The notes under the pieces are model-generated. The model did no database searches, had not been told where the DNA came from, and worked only from the letters and a program-made list of their open reading frames with translations. A stretch of 64,000 bases of DNA from Geminicoccus sp. (GTDB lineage: Bacteria; Pseudomonadota; Alphaproteobacteria; UBA7985): the NCBI GenBank assembly GCA_002708995.1, contig PAPT01000042.1:44739-108738 (forward strand), written 5' to 3'. Both the position numbers and the translations under genes were made by a program. Shown here piece after piece: positions 45,245 to 53,809 of this stretch. Numbering within the stretch: position 1 is the stretch's first letter; every line of letters starts with the position of its first letter.

Positions 45245-46747
45245 GTGAAACTTGGAGCATCAGACGTGCAAAGCCTCTTCGCCGCGACAGTCGTCGCCCT
45301 TTTCACCGTTGCGTCCACCGTCGCAGCGCAGGCCCAGCGTGCCGACGCGATCATCGGTCTTCAGCTCGAGCCCCCGCACCTTGACCCAACTTCGGCTGCC
45401 GCAGGCGCCATCGATCAGGTGCTCTACGCCAACGTGTTCGAGGGGCTGACCCGGTTCGGTCCGGACGGCTCCGTACAGCCCGGACTGGCGGCGAGCTGGA
45501 CCATTTCCGACGATGGCCTGAGCTACACCTTCCAACTGCGCGAGGGGGTGACCTTCCACGACGGCACCACCTTTGAGGCCAGCGACGTGGTGTTCTCGCT
45601 CGATCGCGCCCGGGCAGAGGATTCGACCAACGCGCAGAAGGCACTGTTCGCTGGGATCGTAGGCGTGGAAGCGCTGGGCGACAGCAGCGTGCGCATCGAC
45701 CTCGCCGCGCCGCAGGGGAACTTTCTGTTCAACCTCGCCTGGGGCGACGCGGTCATGGTTGCGCCCGAGAGCATCGGGGACATCAAGAACCTGCCCATCG
45801 GCACCGGTGCCTTCCGCTTCGAGCAGTGGCGGCGGGGCGACCAGATTAGCCTTAGCCGCAATGCCGACTACTGGGGTGAGGCCGCGTCGCTGGAAGCGGC
45901 GACCTTCAAGTTCATATCCGAGCCGACGGCGGCCTACGCGGCTATGCTGGCGGGCGACATCGATGCCTTCTACAGCTATCCGGCTCCGGAAAACCTCGCC
46001 CAGTTCGAGCGTGACCCGCGCTTCACCGTGCTCTCCGGCAATACCGAGGGTGAGACCATCCTCGCCATGAACAATCAGCAGGCACCCTTCGACGACATCC
46101 GGGTGCGCAAGGCCGTGAGCCACGCCATCGACCGGCAGGCGATCATTGACGGCGCCATGTTCGGCTACGGCACGCCCATCGGCAGCCACTTTGCGCCCCA
46201 CAATCCCGACTATGTAGACCTGACCGCCAATGCAGCCTTTGACCCGGCGCTGGCCCGCGACCTGCTGGCTCAGGCGGGCTATGCCGAGGGCTTCAGCATC
46301 ACCCTCAAGCTGCCGCCGCCATCCTACGCGCGCCGGGGCGGGGAGATCATCGCCGCACAGCTGCGCGAAGTGGGTATAGAAGCCGAGATCAGCTTCCTCG
46401 AATGGGCGCAGTGGCTGGAGCAGGTGTTCCGTGGCTATGACTACGGCCTGACCATCGTCAGCCACACCGAGCCGATGGACATCAACATCTACGCCCGGCC
46501 AGACTACTACTTCCAGTACGACAACCCGGACTTTCAGGCGCTGATCGAGACGCTGGCGGTGGAAAGTGACCCGGCCGCACGCTCCGCCCTGCTGGCGCAG
46601 GCACAGACCACAATCGCCGAGGATTTCGTCAACGGCTACCTGTTCCAGCTGGCGCTGACCTCGGTGGTCGACGCGAAGCTGCAGGGGATCTGGAAAGACG
46701 CCCCGACCCAGGCTGTCGACCTGACCGGCGTTCGCTGGGCCGACTGA
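45245..46747 (+). CDS. Peptide/opine ABC transporter substrate-binding protein (family 5)
   Basis: 500 residues if started at GTG 45245; a second GTG at 45266 has a better ribosome site (GGAG, eight bases) but loses the only lysine of the signal peptide, so I keep the longer form. The signal segment is SLFAATVVALFTVASTVAAQAQ. The mature part is a family-5 binding protein: LEPPHLDPTSAAAGAIDQVLYANVFEGLTR, LAASWTISDDGLSYTFQLREGVTFHDGTTFEASDVVFSLDR (in pieces), and KLPPPSYAR. It delivers di/oligopeptides, opines, nickel or glutathione-like compounds to the permeases encoded next. Confidence 0.9.
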   Translation: MKLGASDVQSLFAATVVALFTVASTVAAQAQRADAIIGLQLEPPHLDPTSAAAGAIDQVLYANVFEGLTRFGPDGSVQPGLAASWTISDDGLSYTFQLREGVTFHDGTTFEASDVVFSLDRARAEDSTNAQKALFAGIVGVEALGDSSVRIDLAAPQGNFLFNLAWGDAVMVAPESIGDIKNLPIGTGAFRFEQWRRGDQISLSRNADYWGEAASLEAATFKFISEPTAAYAAMLAGDIDAFYSYPAPENLAQFERDPRFTVLSGNTEGETILAMNNQQAPFDDIRVRKAVSHAIDRQAIIDGAMFGYGTPIGSHFAPHNPDYVDLTANAAFDPALARDLLAQAGYAEGFSITLKLPPPSYARRGGEIIAAQLREVGIEAEISFLEWAQWLEQVFRGYDYGLTIVSHTEPMDINIYARPDYYFQYDNPDFQALIETLAVESDPAARSALLAQAQTTIAEDFVNGYLFQLALTSVVDAKLQGIWKDAPTQAVDLTGVRWAD

Positions 46748-46762
46748 TCAGCCCATGGCGCG

Positions 46763-47722
46763 GTGGCACCATCGATGATCGGGTTTGCGCTTTATCGTCT
46801 GGTCTCGCTGCTGGCGTCACTGATTGTCGCCAGTCTGGTGGTCTTCGCCGCGGTCGAAATCGTCCCCGGTGACCCCGCACGCTTCATGCTGGGGATCAAC
46901 GCCCAGCCCGATACGGTGGCGGCGCTGCGCGCTGAACTCGGCCTCGACCGCTCGCTGGTCGAGCGCTACCTCAGCTGGGTCGGCGGGCTGTTTACCGGGG
47001 ATCTCGGAGTTTCCTACACTTACCGCTCGCCGGTGTCTGGAATTGTCGCTGAGCGGCTGCAGGTCTCGCTGCCGCTGGCGGTCTACGCGCTGGTGCTGAC
47101 CGTGTTAATCGCCTTCCCCGTCGGCATGATCGCGGCGGGACGCCAGGGCGGGGCGGTGGATACGCTGTTCACTGGCGCCACGCAGCTGGGGATAGCGGTG
47201 CCGAATTTCTGGTTCGCCCTGCTGCTGATCCTGCTGTTTTCGGTCAATCTGGGTTGGTTTTCCGCGGGCGGCTTTCCGGGGTGGGAAGCCGGTTTGTTGC
47301 TGGGGCTGCAGGCGCTGACCCTGCCGGCGATCGCGCTGGCTTTGCCGCAGGCCTCGATCCTCGCGCGGGTGCTGCGTTCATCGCTGATCGATACCCTGTC
47401 CGACGACTATATCCGAACCGCGCGGGCCAAGGGCCTGAGCGCCGGGCAGGCCCTGCGCCGCCACGCCCTACGCAACGCCATGATCCCGGTCTTCACCATC
47501 ATCGGGCTGCAGTTTTCCTTCCTGATCGCCGGTGCGGTCATCATCGAGAACGTGTTTTTCCTGCCCGGGCTGGGACGGCTGGTGCTGCAGGCCATCACCC
47601 AGCGCGATCTGATTGTGGTTGAAAGCGTGGTCATGCTGCTGGTGCTGGCGGTGATCCTCGTCAATTTCGTGATCGAGCTGGCCTACGCCTGGATCGACCC
47701 GCGCCTGAGGAAACCATCGTGA
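46763..47722 (+). CDS. Peptide ABC transporter permease, DppB type
   Basis: 319 residues from GTG 46763 (ATG 46775 is an alternative four codons on). Six helices; N-terminal LASLIVASLVVFAAVEIVPGDPARFMLG is the usual DppB start (ending in PGDP). The EAA-like loop is RTARAKGLSAGQALRRHALRNAMIPV, and the C-terminus ends AYAWIDPRLR, typical of DppB. It pairs with the DppC-type permease, whose GTG overlaps its stop. Confidence 0.93.
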   Translation: MAPSMIGFALYRLVSLLASLIVASLVVFAAVEIVPGDPARFMLGINAQPDTVAALRAELGLDRSLVERYLSWVGGLFTGDLGVSYTYRSPVSGIVAERLQVSLPLAVYALVLTVLIAFPVGMIAAGRQGGAVDTLFTGATQLGIAVPNFWFALLLILLFSVNLGWFSAGGFPGWEAGLLLGLQALTLPAIALALPQASILARVLRSSLIDTLSDDYIRTARAKGLSAGQALRRHALRNAMIPVFTIIGLQFSFLIAGAVIIENVFFLPGLGRLVLQAITQRDLIVVESVVMLLVLAVILVNFVIELAYAWIDPRLRKPS

Positions 47723-48558
47723 GCGCCCGGCTGCTGATCGGGCTGGGGCTGAGCGGGCTGTTCGCCGCCGCCGGGCTGGCGTCGCTGCTGTGGACCCCGC
47801 ACGACGTGACCAGTCTGAACATCGCCGCCAAGTTCGCGCCGTCCTCGGCCGACCATCTGCTGGGGACGGACCATTTCGGCCGCGATATCCTATCGATGAT
47901 CATGGTCGGCGCTCGCACGTCGATCGCGGTGGCTTTGCTTGCCGTGGGGATTGGCATGCTCGGCGGGGTGCCGCTGGGGCTGCTCGCCGCTGCCACGCGG
48001 GGCAGCCTGCTCGACGACGTGGTGATGCGTTTCAACGATCTGGTCTTCGCCTTTCCCGCGCTGCTGATCGCGATCATGATCACGGCCATCGTCGGCCCCT
48101 CGGCGGTCAACTCCATCGTCGCCATCGGCATTTTCAACATCCCCGTCTTTGCCCGGCTGGTGCGCGCCGGGGCGCTGCCGCTGTGGACGCTCGACTTCGT
48201 GCTCTCCGCACGGGTCAGCGGTAAGGGCGCGGCCCGCATCTCGGTCCAGCATATACTGCCCAACCTGACCAACCTGCTGATCGTGCAGGGGACGATCCAG
48301 TTCTCGCTCGGGATTCTGGCCGAAGCGGGGCTGAGCTTCGTCGGGCTGGGCGCGCAGCCGCCTACTGCCAGTTGGGGGCGGATGCTGGCCGAGAGCCAGA
48401 CCATGATCGCCTTTGCCCCACATCTGGCGCTGATCCCCGGGCTGGCGATCCTGCTGACCGTGCTGTGCCTGAATCTCGCTGGCGAAGGTCTGCGCGATAC
48501 GCTCGACCCGAAGTCCCAAAAGGGCGCGCAGCAGGGTGCGGGGAGGGCGGCGCCATGA
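47719..48558 (+). CDS. Peptide ABC transporter permease, DppC type
   Basis: 279 residues, GTG start overlapping the preceding stop (GTGA). GTDHFGRDILSMIMVGARTSIAVALLAVGIG is the DppC signature region, and the ATPase-contact loop is ARVSGKGAARISVQHILPN. The end has LNLAGEGLRDTLDPKSQKG, as in DppC/OppC. Helices about 8-28, 70-100, 115-135, 200-220 and 240-260. Its stop overlaps the ATPase ATG. Confidence 0.93.
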   Translation: MSARLLIGLGLSGLFAAAGLASLLWTPHDVTSLNIAAKFAPSSADHLLGTDHFGRDILSMIMVGARTSIAVALLAVGIGMLGGVPLGLLAAATRGSLLDDVVMRFNDLVFAFPALLIAIMITAIVGPSAVNSIVAIGIFNIPVFARLVRAGALPLWTLDFVLSARVSGKGAARISVQHILPNLTNLLIVQGTIQFSLGILAEAGLSFVGLGAQPPTASWGRMLAESQTMIAFAPHLALIPGLAILLTVLCLNLAGEGLRDTLDPKSQKGAQQGAGRAAP

Positions 48559-50885
48559 CCCTGCTCACCGTGGAGGGCCTCAGCCTGTCGATCCACGGCA
48601 CGCCGATCCTGCGCGACCTGTCGTTCGGGATCGAACCCGGTGAAATCCTCGGCGTGATCGGCGAAAGCGGGTCGGGTAAGTCGCTGACGGCACTGTCGAT
48701 CATGCAGCTGCTGCCCAGCGGCAGCCAATCGCGCGGCCGGGTGCTGTTCGCGGGGCAGGACCTCGCCGCCGCCGCCGAGCCCGACCTCTGTGCAGTCCGT
48801 GGACGCGACATCGGCATGGTGTTTCAGGAGCCGATGACGGCCCTCAACCCGCTGCAGACCATCGGGCAGCAGGTCGCCGAGACCATCCGCATCCACGAAG
48901 GCGCTTCCCCGCAGCAAGCGCTGGAGCGCGCCGAGGCCGTATTGGAGCAGTGCGAGTTGCCCGCCGCGCAGGTGCCGTTGTCGCGCTATCCGCACCAGCT
49001 CTCTGGAGGGCAGCGCCAGCGGGTGGTGATCGCCATGGCCATCGCCATGCGCCCGCGCCTGCTGATCGCCGATGAAGCGACCACGGCGCTGGACGTGACC
49101 ACACAGGCGGAAATCCTTGCGCTGCTGCAGCGGCTGGTCGCTGAGGAGGGCATGGCGCTGATGCTGATCACCCATGACCTTGCCGTCGCGGCCAGTCTCG
49201 CCGACCGGATCCTGGTCATGCACGAGGGCGCGGTGGTCGAGCAGGAACCGACCCCGGCGCTGCTCAAGGCGCGCACGCACCCCCACACCCAGCTGCTGTT
49301 CGATGCCACCGATCACCGCCCCGACCGGCAGCCAGCCCCGACCGCCGCGCAGACCCCGGCTGTAGGACCGCTGTTGCGCGTGCAGGACGTGGTGCAGGAA
49401 TACCGCCTGCCGCGGCCCCACCCGCTGACCGGCAGTGGGGTTCGCCGGGCCGTCGATGGGGTCAGTCTCGAGATCGAGCGCGGCTGCTGTCTCGCGCTGG
49501 TGGGGGAGAGTGGCTCCGGCAAGTCGACGCTCGCGCGGGCCATACTGGGACTGGAGCCGATCCGCGAGGGGCAGATTGCGCTGGGCGGCCGGGATGTCTT
49601 TGCTGACGCTGGCGCCCGCGCTGGCATGCAGGCGGTGTTTCAGGATCCCTACGGGTCTTTTAATCCGCGCTGGCGGGTTTCGCGCCTGATTGCCGAACCG
49701 TTCTTCCGCCTCGGCCGCGCCGCGCGCGATGAGGAAATCGATGAAGCGCTGGTTTCGGTGGGGCTGGCCCCGGCGGACAAGCACAAGCACATCCATGCCT
49801 TTTCCGGTGGCCAGCGCCAGCGCTTGGCGCTGGCGCGTGCACTGATCACCCGGCCCGATCTGATCATCCTCGATGAAGCAGTGTCAGCGCTTGATGTTTC
49901 GGTGCGGGCGCAGATCCTCGACCTGCTGGCGCAGCTGGCCGCAGATTTCGGGCTGACCTACCTGTTCATCACCCACGACCTGAGCGTCGTGCGGGCCATC
50001 GCTGATAACGTGGCGGTGATGCAGGCGGGGAAGATTGTCGAGAGGGGGCGGACCGACGCGGTGTTCGCCGGTCCGGAAAGCGCCTATGCCGCGCGGCTGC
50101 TCGCCGCCGCACCCCGCCTCCCCGCGATGGGGGGAGGATCGAGGGCGCGAACGGCGGTTCTTCAGCGCGTCGTCAGACTACTGCTTGCCGCGGGACAGCA
50201 GCGCCCAGATGCCGGGCATGAGGGCGGCAGCGAGGAGAAGCTTCAGCAGATCACCGGCGAGGAAAGGGGTCATGCCCCATGCCACGATCGGGTTGTCCCA
50301 ACCCAGCACCGTGCCCAGCCAGATCAGGCCGGGGATATAGATCACGATATTACCGATCAGCATCGCGCCCGCCGCGCCCAGTGGGCTGCGATCCCAGCCG
50401 CGTTCGGCGAGGAAACCGACAACGCCGGCCGCGAGGACGAAGCCGAGCAGGTAACCACCGGTCGTGCTCATCATGTACGCAAGACCAATGCCCTTTTCCG
50501 GGGTGCCGGCAAAGACCGGCAGGCCCGCCGCGCCCTCTGCGAGGTAGAGCAGTACCGTCGCCATACCAAGGCGCCAGCCAAATGCCATGCCGATGACCAG
50601 CACAACCAGGGTCTGCAGGGTCAGTGGAACCGGCCAGAACGGAATGCTGATCTTCGCGGAAACCCACAGCGCGAGGCTGCCGAGGATGGCGAGGCCAACG
50701 TTGCGGATCAGGCTGTTTTCAATGGGGACGAGCGCCTGCGCCATGGTCTGAGCGGGCATCACGTTGATGGTCATTGCTGTTCTCCAGAACTGTATTTCGC
50801 GGCGGTATTTATGCACTTTGCCTTTCGAGGGTCCAGATCGAAGGTGCTGGAGGCTGCCCCGACCTGCGCAAATGCTTGGGGGTAA
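48555..50885 (+). CDS. Fused double ATPase of the peptide transporter, non-stop C-terminal extension
   Basis: The open frame codes for 776 residues. The first 524 or so are a normal DppD-DppF fusion: NBD 1 with Walker A GESGSGKS (36-43) and LSGGQ (149-153), NBD 2 with Walker [10 protein letters not shown] (317-325) and FSGGQ (416-420), then ITHDLSVV and [12 protein letters not shown], where such proteins normally end. Here no stop occurs; about 250 residues of Gln/His/Arg-rich sequence follow, read antisense through the whole bioY gene to a TAA at 50883. The extension is not protein-like. Near its start is CCTCCCC-GCGAT-GGGGGGAGG (50116-50136), a run where an indel could have removed the stop. 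ATG overlaps the permease stop (ATGA). Confidence 0.85.
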   Translation: MTLLTVEGLSLSIHGTPILRDLSFGIEPGEILGVIGESGSGKSLTALSIMQLLPSGSQSRGRVLFAGQDLAAAAEPDLCAVRGRDIGMVFQEPMTALNPLQTIGQQVAETIRIHEGASPQQALERAEAVLEQCELPAAQVPLSRYPHQLSGGQRQRVVIAMAIAMRPRLLIADEATTALDVTTQAEILALLQRLVAEEGMALMLITHDLAVAASLADRILVMHEGAVVEQEPTPALLKARTHPHTQLLFDATDHRPDRQPAPTAAQTPAVGPLLRVQDVVQEYRLPRPHPLTGSGVRRAVDGVSLEIERGCCLALVGESGSGKSTLARAILGLEPIREGQIALGGRDVFADAGARAGMQAVFQDPYGSFNPRWRVSRLIAEPFFRLGRAARDEEIDEALVSVGLAPADKHKHIHAFSGGQRQRLALARALITRPDLIILDEAVSALDVSVRAQILDLLAQLAADFGLTYLFITHDLSVVRAIADNVAVMQAGKIVERGRTDAVFAGPESAYAARLLAAAPRLPAMGGGSRARTAVLQRVVRLLLAAGQQRPDAGHEGGSEEKLQQITGEERGHAPCHDRVVPTQHRAQPDQAGDIDHDITDQHRARRAQWAAIPAAFGEETDNAGREDEAEQVTTGRAHHVRKTNALFRGAGKDRQARRALCEVEQYRRHTKAPAKCHADDQHNQGLQGQWNRPERNADLRGNPQREAAEDGEANVADQAVFNGDERLRHGLSGHHVDGHCCSPELYFAAVFMHFAFRGSRSKVLEAAPTCANAWG
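50178..50774 (-). CDS. bioY: Biotin transporter BioY
   Basis: 198 residues, six helices, the S component of an energy-coupling-factor importer for biotin. Marks: [21 protein letters not shown], the [13 protein letters not shown] loop and [23 protein letters not shown]. Start ATG 50774 with CTGGAG upstream. BioY can work alone or with BioMN, which are not seen here. The gene lies antisense inside the non-stop tail of the peptide-transporter ATPase, so the two transcripts overlap for about 600 bases. Confidence 0.93.
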   Translation of the reverse strand: MTINVMPAQTMAQALVPIENSLIRNVGLAILGSLALWVSAKISIPFWPVPLTLQTLVVLVIGMAFGWRLGMATVLLYLAEGAAGLPVFAGTPEKGIGLAYMMSTTGGYLLGFVLAAGVVGFLAERGWDRSPLGAAGAMLIGNIVIYIPGLIWLGTVLGWDNPIVAWGMTPFLAGDLLKLLLAAALMPGIWALLSRGKQ

Positions 50886-50916
50886 GTCGGCGTGGCAACA
50901 GGGCTGACGCAGCCAG

Positions 50917-50946
50917 TTGAAAGTCAGGGATGGTGTAAGCTGTATC
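50917..50946 (+). promoter_or_regulatory. Candidate promoter of the PhyH gene
   Basis: TTGAAA (50917-50922) and CTGTAT or TGTATC (50940-50946) are 17-18 bases apart, 50 bases before the PhyH start. It lies in the divergent space between bioY and the oxygenase. Judged by eye. Confidence 0.35.
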
Positions 50947-50995
50947 TTTGCGTAAACTCCGCTCATACCGTCACTGACCGTTGTGGAACCCGTCC

Positions 50996-51826
50996 ATGCC
51001 CCAGCGCCTGACCGCTGAACAGCAAGCCGCCTACCAGCGCGATGGTTACGTCGCGCCCATCGATATCTTTTCCGCCGACGAGATCGCCGAAATCCGTGCT
51101 GAAATCGAAGCCGCCGAGGCCAGCTGGCCCAACGCTCTCGATGGCGCAGGGCGCAACAACGGTCACCTGGCGCTGCCGGTTCTCGACCGGATCGTGCACG
51201 ACAGCCGGGTGCTCGACGCCATCGAAGACGTGCTGGGCGGGGACATCCTTGCTGCCGGATCGACCCTGTTCATCAAAGAACCGCAGAGCGAGGGCTTCAT
51301 CAGCTGGCATCAGGATGCCCGCTACGCCGGGATGGAGCCCCACGACTGGGTCACTGGTTGGGTCGCGATCAGCAACGTAACCGAAGAAAATGGCTGCATG
51401 TACATGATACCCGGCTCGCACCACGCGCCGCTGCGCGATCACGTCGATACCTTCGGCGACGATAATCTGCTGACCAGGGGGCAGGAGGTTCAGGACGTGG
51501 ACGAGGCCGCGGCTGTGCCGCTGCCCCTCAAGCCCGGGCAGATGTCGCTGCACCATCCGCGTACGGTCCATGGTTCAGGAGCGAACCGCTCGGGCGAGCG
51601 CCGGATCGGCTTTGCGCTGCAGAGTTATATCACGCCGCGTGTGCATCAGGTGCTGGGCGAGATGTACGTGCAGACCGCACGGGGCAGCGAGGGCGGCCAC
51701 AGCCATATCGAGGCCCCACGCGTGAGCGAGGCCATGAGCGATGAGGCCGTCGCCCTGCGCATCGATGCAAACCAGAAGCTGTCCGATATTCTCTACGCCG
51801 GTGCGGAGCGCAAGCGCGACTACTAG
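50996..51826 (+). CDS. Phytanoyl-CoA dioxygenase (PhyH) family protein
   Basis: 276 residues from ATG 50996. An Fe(II)/2-oxoglutarate oxygenase with metal ligands His105 and Asp107 (SWHQDARY) and His192 (TVHGSGANRSGERRIG, with Arg for 2-oxoglutarate). ENGCMYMIPGSHH is typical for the PhyH group, which also includes ectoine hydroxylase and many small-molecule hydroxylases. The substrate is not known. It converges with a GntR regulator with a four-base overlap, so the regulator may control it or the decayed cluster beyond. Confidence 0.87.
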   Translation: MPQRLTAEQQAAYQRDGYVAPIDIFSADEIAEIRAEIEAAEASWPNALDGAGRNNGHLALPVLDRIVHDSRVLDAIEDVLGGDILAAGSTLFIKEPQSEGFISWHQDARYAGMEPHDWVTGWVAISNVTEENGCMYMIPGSHHAPLRDHVDTFGDDNLLTRGQEVQDVDEAAAVPLPLKPGQMSLHHPRTVHGSGANRSGERRIGFALQSYITPRVHQVLGEMYVQTARGSEGGHSHIEAPRVSEAMSDEAVALRIDANQKLSDILYAGAERKRDY

Positions 51827-52488
51827 CCGGGCAGGATGCTCTTGTCGTTGAAGGCGGCGAGGGTATGGTAAGGCCCCTCGATGATGTGCTGCTCAAGGAT
51901 CTCTGCGCACAAGTCGACCTTGCGCTCAAGCACCGCCTTGAACATAGCATCGTGCTCGTTGACAGCTTCTTCGCCGCGATAGGTGAGAACCAGCATCTGG
52001 TAGCGCAGATATTTGTCGTAGAGCACCGCCTGCAGCGAAAGCAGGTTCTGCGAGCCACAGGCTTCGATCAGCGCGAGGTGAAAGCCCCAGTCGTAGCGCC
52101 TCCAGTCTTCCTTCTGGCTCTGGTCGCCGACCAGCATTCTCTGCTCCATCGGGTGCAGATTGTGGTGGGTCGCAACCAGATTGCCTTCCCAGTTCGTATC
52201 ACCCGTGGCCACAGACAGGCGCAGGGCGTGACAATCGAGCAGAACTCGCAAGTTTGCGAGTTCGATCAGGTCGTACACGGACACCGGCCTTACGAAGAAA
52301 CCGCGCTGGTCTGGGGCATCAACAAAGCCATCACTAGCTAGACGGTTCAGAGTTTCTCGCAGCGTCAACATGCTGCAGGCGTAGCGGTTGCGCAGGCCGT
52401 CCAGTTTCAACTTCGCGCCCGTCGCGAGGTGCCCAAAAATGATGTCGCACTTGATATTCTGGTAGGTGGACGCACCAAACGCGTTCAA
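51823..52488 (-). CDS. GntR-family regulator with FCD domain
   Basis: 221 residues. The N-terminal winged helix-turn-helix has LRNRYACSMLTLRETLNRLASDGFV and FFVRPVS, as in GntR proteins. The rest is an all-helical FCD ligand domain: LRVLLDCHALRLSV, then D/H metal-site residues in DWGFHLALIEACGS and EHDAMFKAVLERKVDLCAEILEQHI. Such proteins repress catabolic operons until an organic acid binds. It is divergent from the decayed operon at 52.5-55.2 kb, which is its likely former target. Confidence 0.88.
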   Translation of the reverse strand: MNAFGASTYQNIKCDIIFGHLATGAKLKLDGLRNRYACSMLTLRETLNRLASDGFVDAPDQRGFFVRPVSVYDLIELANLRVLLDCHALRLSVATGDTNWEGNLVATHHNLHPMEQRMLVGDQSQKEDWRRYDWGFHLALIEACGSQNLLSLQAVLYDKYLRYQMLVLTYRGEEAVNEHDAMFKAVLERKVDLCAEILEQHIIEGPYHTLAAFNDKSILPG

Positions 52489-52507
52489 GGGTTTGCTTAT
52501 TAGGTTT

Positions 52508-52521
52508 AATCAGATGTGATT
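52508..52521. promoter_or_regulatory. Candidate GntR operator
   Basis: AATCA-GATG-TGATT is an inverted repeat 20 bases before the start of the GntR gene, where autoregulation would act. The arms are short, so this is tentative. Confidence 0.3.
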
Positions 52522-52529
52522 GTAGAACA

Positions 52530-52982
52530 CCGTTCATTTTATTGCTTTGGAACCTCAACCTCGATGTTGCCACCGCGCAGCAGACTTCCACTGATAGCTT
52601 TCTTGAGCATGGCATGACGGCCGGCGTCTAGCAGATCGCCTCAGCCACTGATGATATATTCTAGACTGCAGAACGCCTGCAGCAGATCGATTTAAAGCGC
52701 CTATGCATCGAAGGCGTTTACTCTACTGCGCTACAGCGCCACTGCGGTCTAGACAGCGCGGCGCTTGCGCGCCTGCAGCAGCAACGTATTCTCTATGACC
52801 GGGACGGTGAAGGCGAATATTTCCAGCCTTATTGCCGCCCGACCTTAAATGGTTTCTTCTTCGACATCGTGGAGCGTCGGGGCAGTTACCGCAGATACGG
52901 CTCCCGCAGCGCTTTAGTTCGACTTGCTGCTCAGATGGAGCAGAACCAGACCACAGGCCAAAGGGGGCAGGCCAAGCTATGA
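52530..52982 (+). pseudogene. 3' remnant of an HPPD/dehydroshikimate dehydratase-like gene
   Basis: One continuous reading frame over about 150 codons encodes the last domain of a sugar-isomerase/4-hydroxyphenylpyruvate-dioxygenase fusion (QuiC-like): SFLEHGMTAGV, QIASATDDIF, TAERLQQID, then HCGLDSAALARLQQQRILYD, DRDGEGEYFQPY, and NGFFFDIVERRGSYRRYG. Two in-frame TAG stops (52629-52631 and 52662-52664) break it, and the whole N-terminal part is missing. The final Glu in FFFDIVERR matches the metal ligand position of HPPD. It once encoded part of a route for dehydroshikimate or a related acid. Its TGA overlaps the next ATG. Confidence 0.75.
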
Positions 52983-53800
52983 CAGATCACAACAGCGCCG
53001 TAAGCGAATGGTGGACCACGTCAATCATCGACATGGAACCTGGAAAGATCGCCTTTCGCGGTCAGCCGATCGAGAGCCTTATCGGCACTCTGAGTTTCGC
53101 AGAAATGATCTGGCTGATGGTTCGGGGCGGGCGGCCGAGCGCGGTGCAGGCCGGCCTGCTGGAAGCGGCGCTGGTCGCCGGAGTAGATCACGGTCCGCAA
53201 GCGCCCTCCATCTCGGCAGCGAGGATGGCCGCGACCTGCGGGGTAGGGCTGAATAACGTCATGGCGACGGGGGTGAACATGCTCGGCGATGTCCATGGCG
53301 GGGCCGGGGAGCAGTGCGCGGAGCTGCTGCTTTCGGTTGAAGTGCGTCTTCCGGACCCCGCCGGGGCGCTGGGGCTGCAGGCGGCTGTTAGCGCATCCAT
53401 GGATGAATGGCGGGCAGAGCGAGGCAAGATCATTCCCGGCTTCGGCCACCGTTTTCACCACCCGGTTGACCCGCGCGCGCCGCGGCTGATGGAGCTCGTG
53501 CGGGAGGCTGCGAAGACCGGCGAGGTCTCTGGGCGTTTCGTCGATATCGGCGAGGCGGTGCAGGCTGAAATCGGCGCAAAGCGCGGTTCGCCCATCGCTA
53601 TGAACATCGATGGTGCGACCGCAGTTATCTTTTGCGAGTTGGGTTTCCCACCACCGCTGTCACGCGGCATGTTCTGTCTGTCCCGATCCGTTGGCATCCT
53701 CGCCCATGGCTGGGAGCAGATGCAGCAGGGTGGGCGCAACAAGGGGCCGATGCCACCGTCGATACTGCCGGCATTCAAATCAGAAAACACATTGGACTAG
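52979..53800 (+). CDS. Small citrate synthase-like protein (citryl-CoA lyase type)
   Basis: 273 residues from ATG 52979, which overlaps the stop of the remnant upstream (ATGA). It is a short citrate synthase-fold protein with all three catalytic positions: His106 (LGDVHGGAG), His157 (GFGHRFHHPVDPRAPRL) and Asp211 (AMNIDGATAV). Proteins of this size are usually annotated citryl-CoA lyase or citrate synthase-like and split or form citryl/acyl-CoA. It is the only gene of this cluster without visible damage. It has lost intact partners on both sides, so its present role is open. Confidence 0.8.
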   Translation: MTDHNSAVSEWWTTSIIDMEPGKIAFRGQPIESLIGTLSFAEMIWLMVRGGRPSAVQAGLLEAALVAGVDHGPQAPSISAARMAATCGVGLNNVMATGVNMLGDVHGGAGEQCAELLLSVEVRLPDPAGALGLQAAVSASMDEWRAERGKIIPGFGHRFHHPVDPRAPRLMELVREAAKTGEVSGRFVDIGEAVQAEIGAKRGSPIAMNIDGATAVIFCELGFPPPLSRGMFCLSRSVGILAHGWEQMQQGGRNKGPMPPSILPAFKSENTLD

Positions 53801-53809
53801 ACGACCGCG

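Noticed and set aside
50131..50885. Antisense part of the ATPase frame as an extra functional domain
   Set aside because: Composition is typical of reverse-strand translation of bioY, whose own frame has clear BioY motifs; treated as a non-stop extension.
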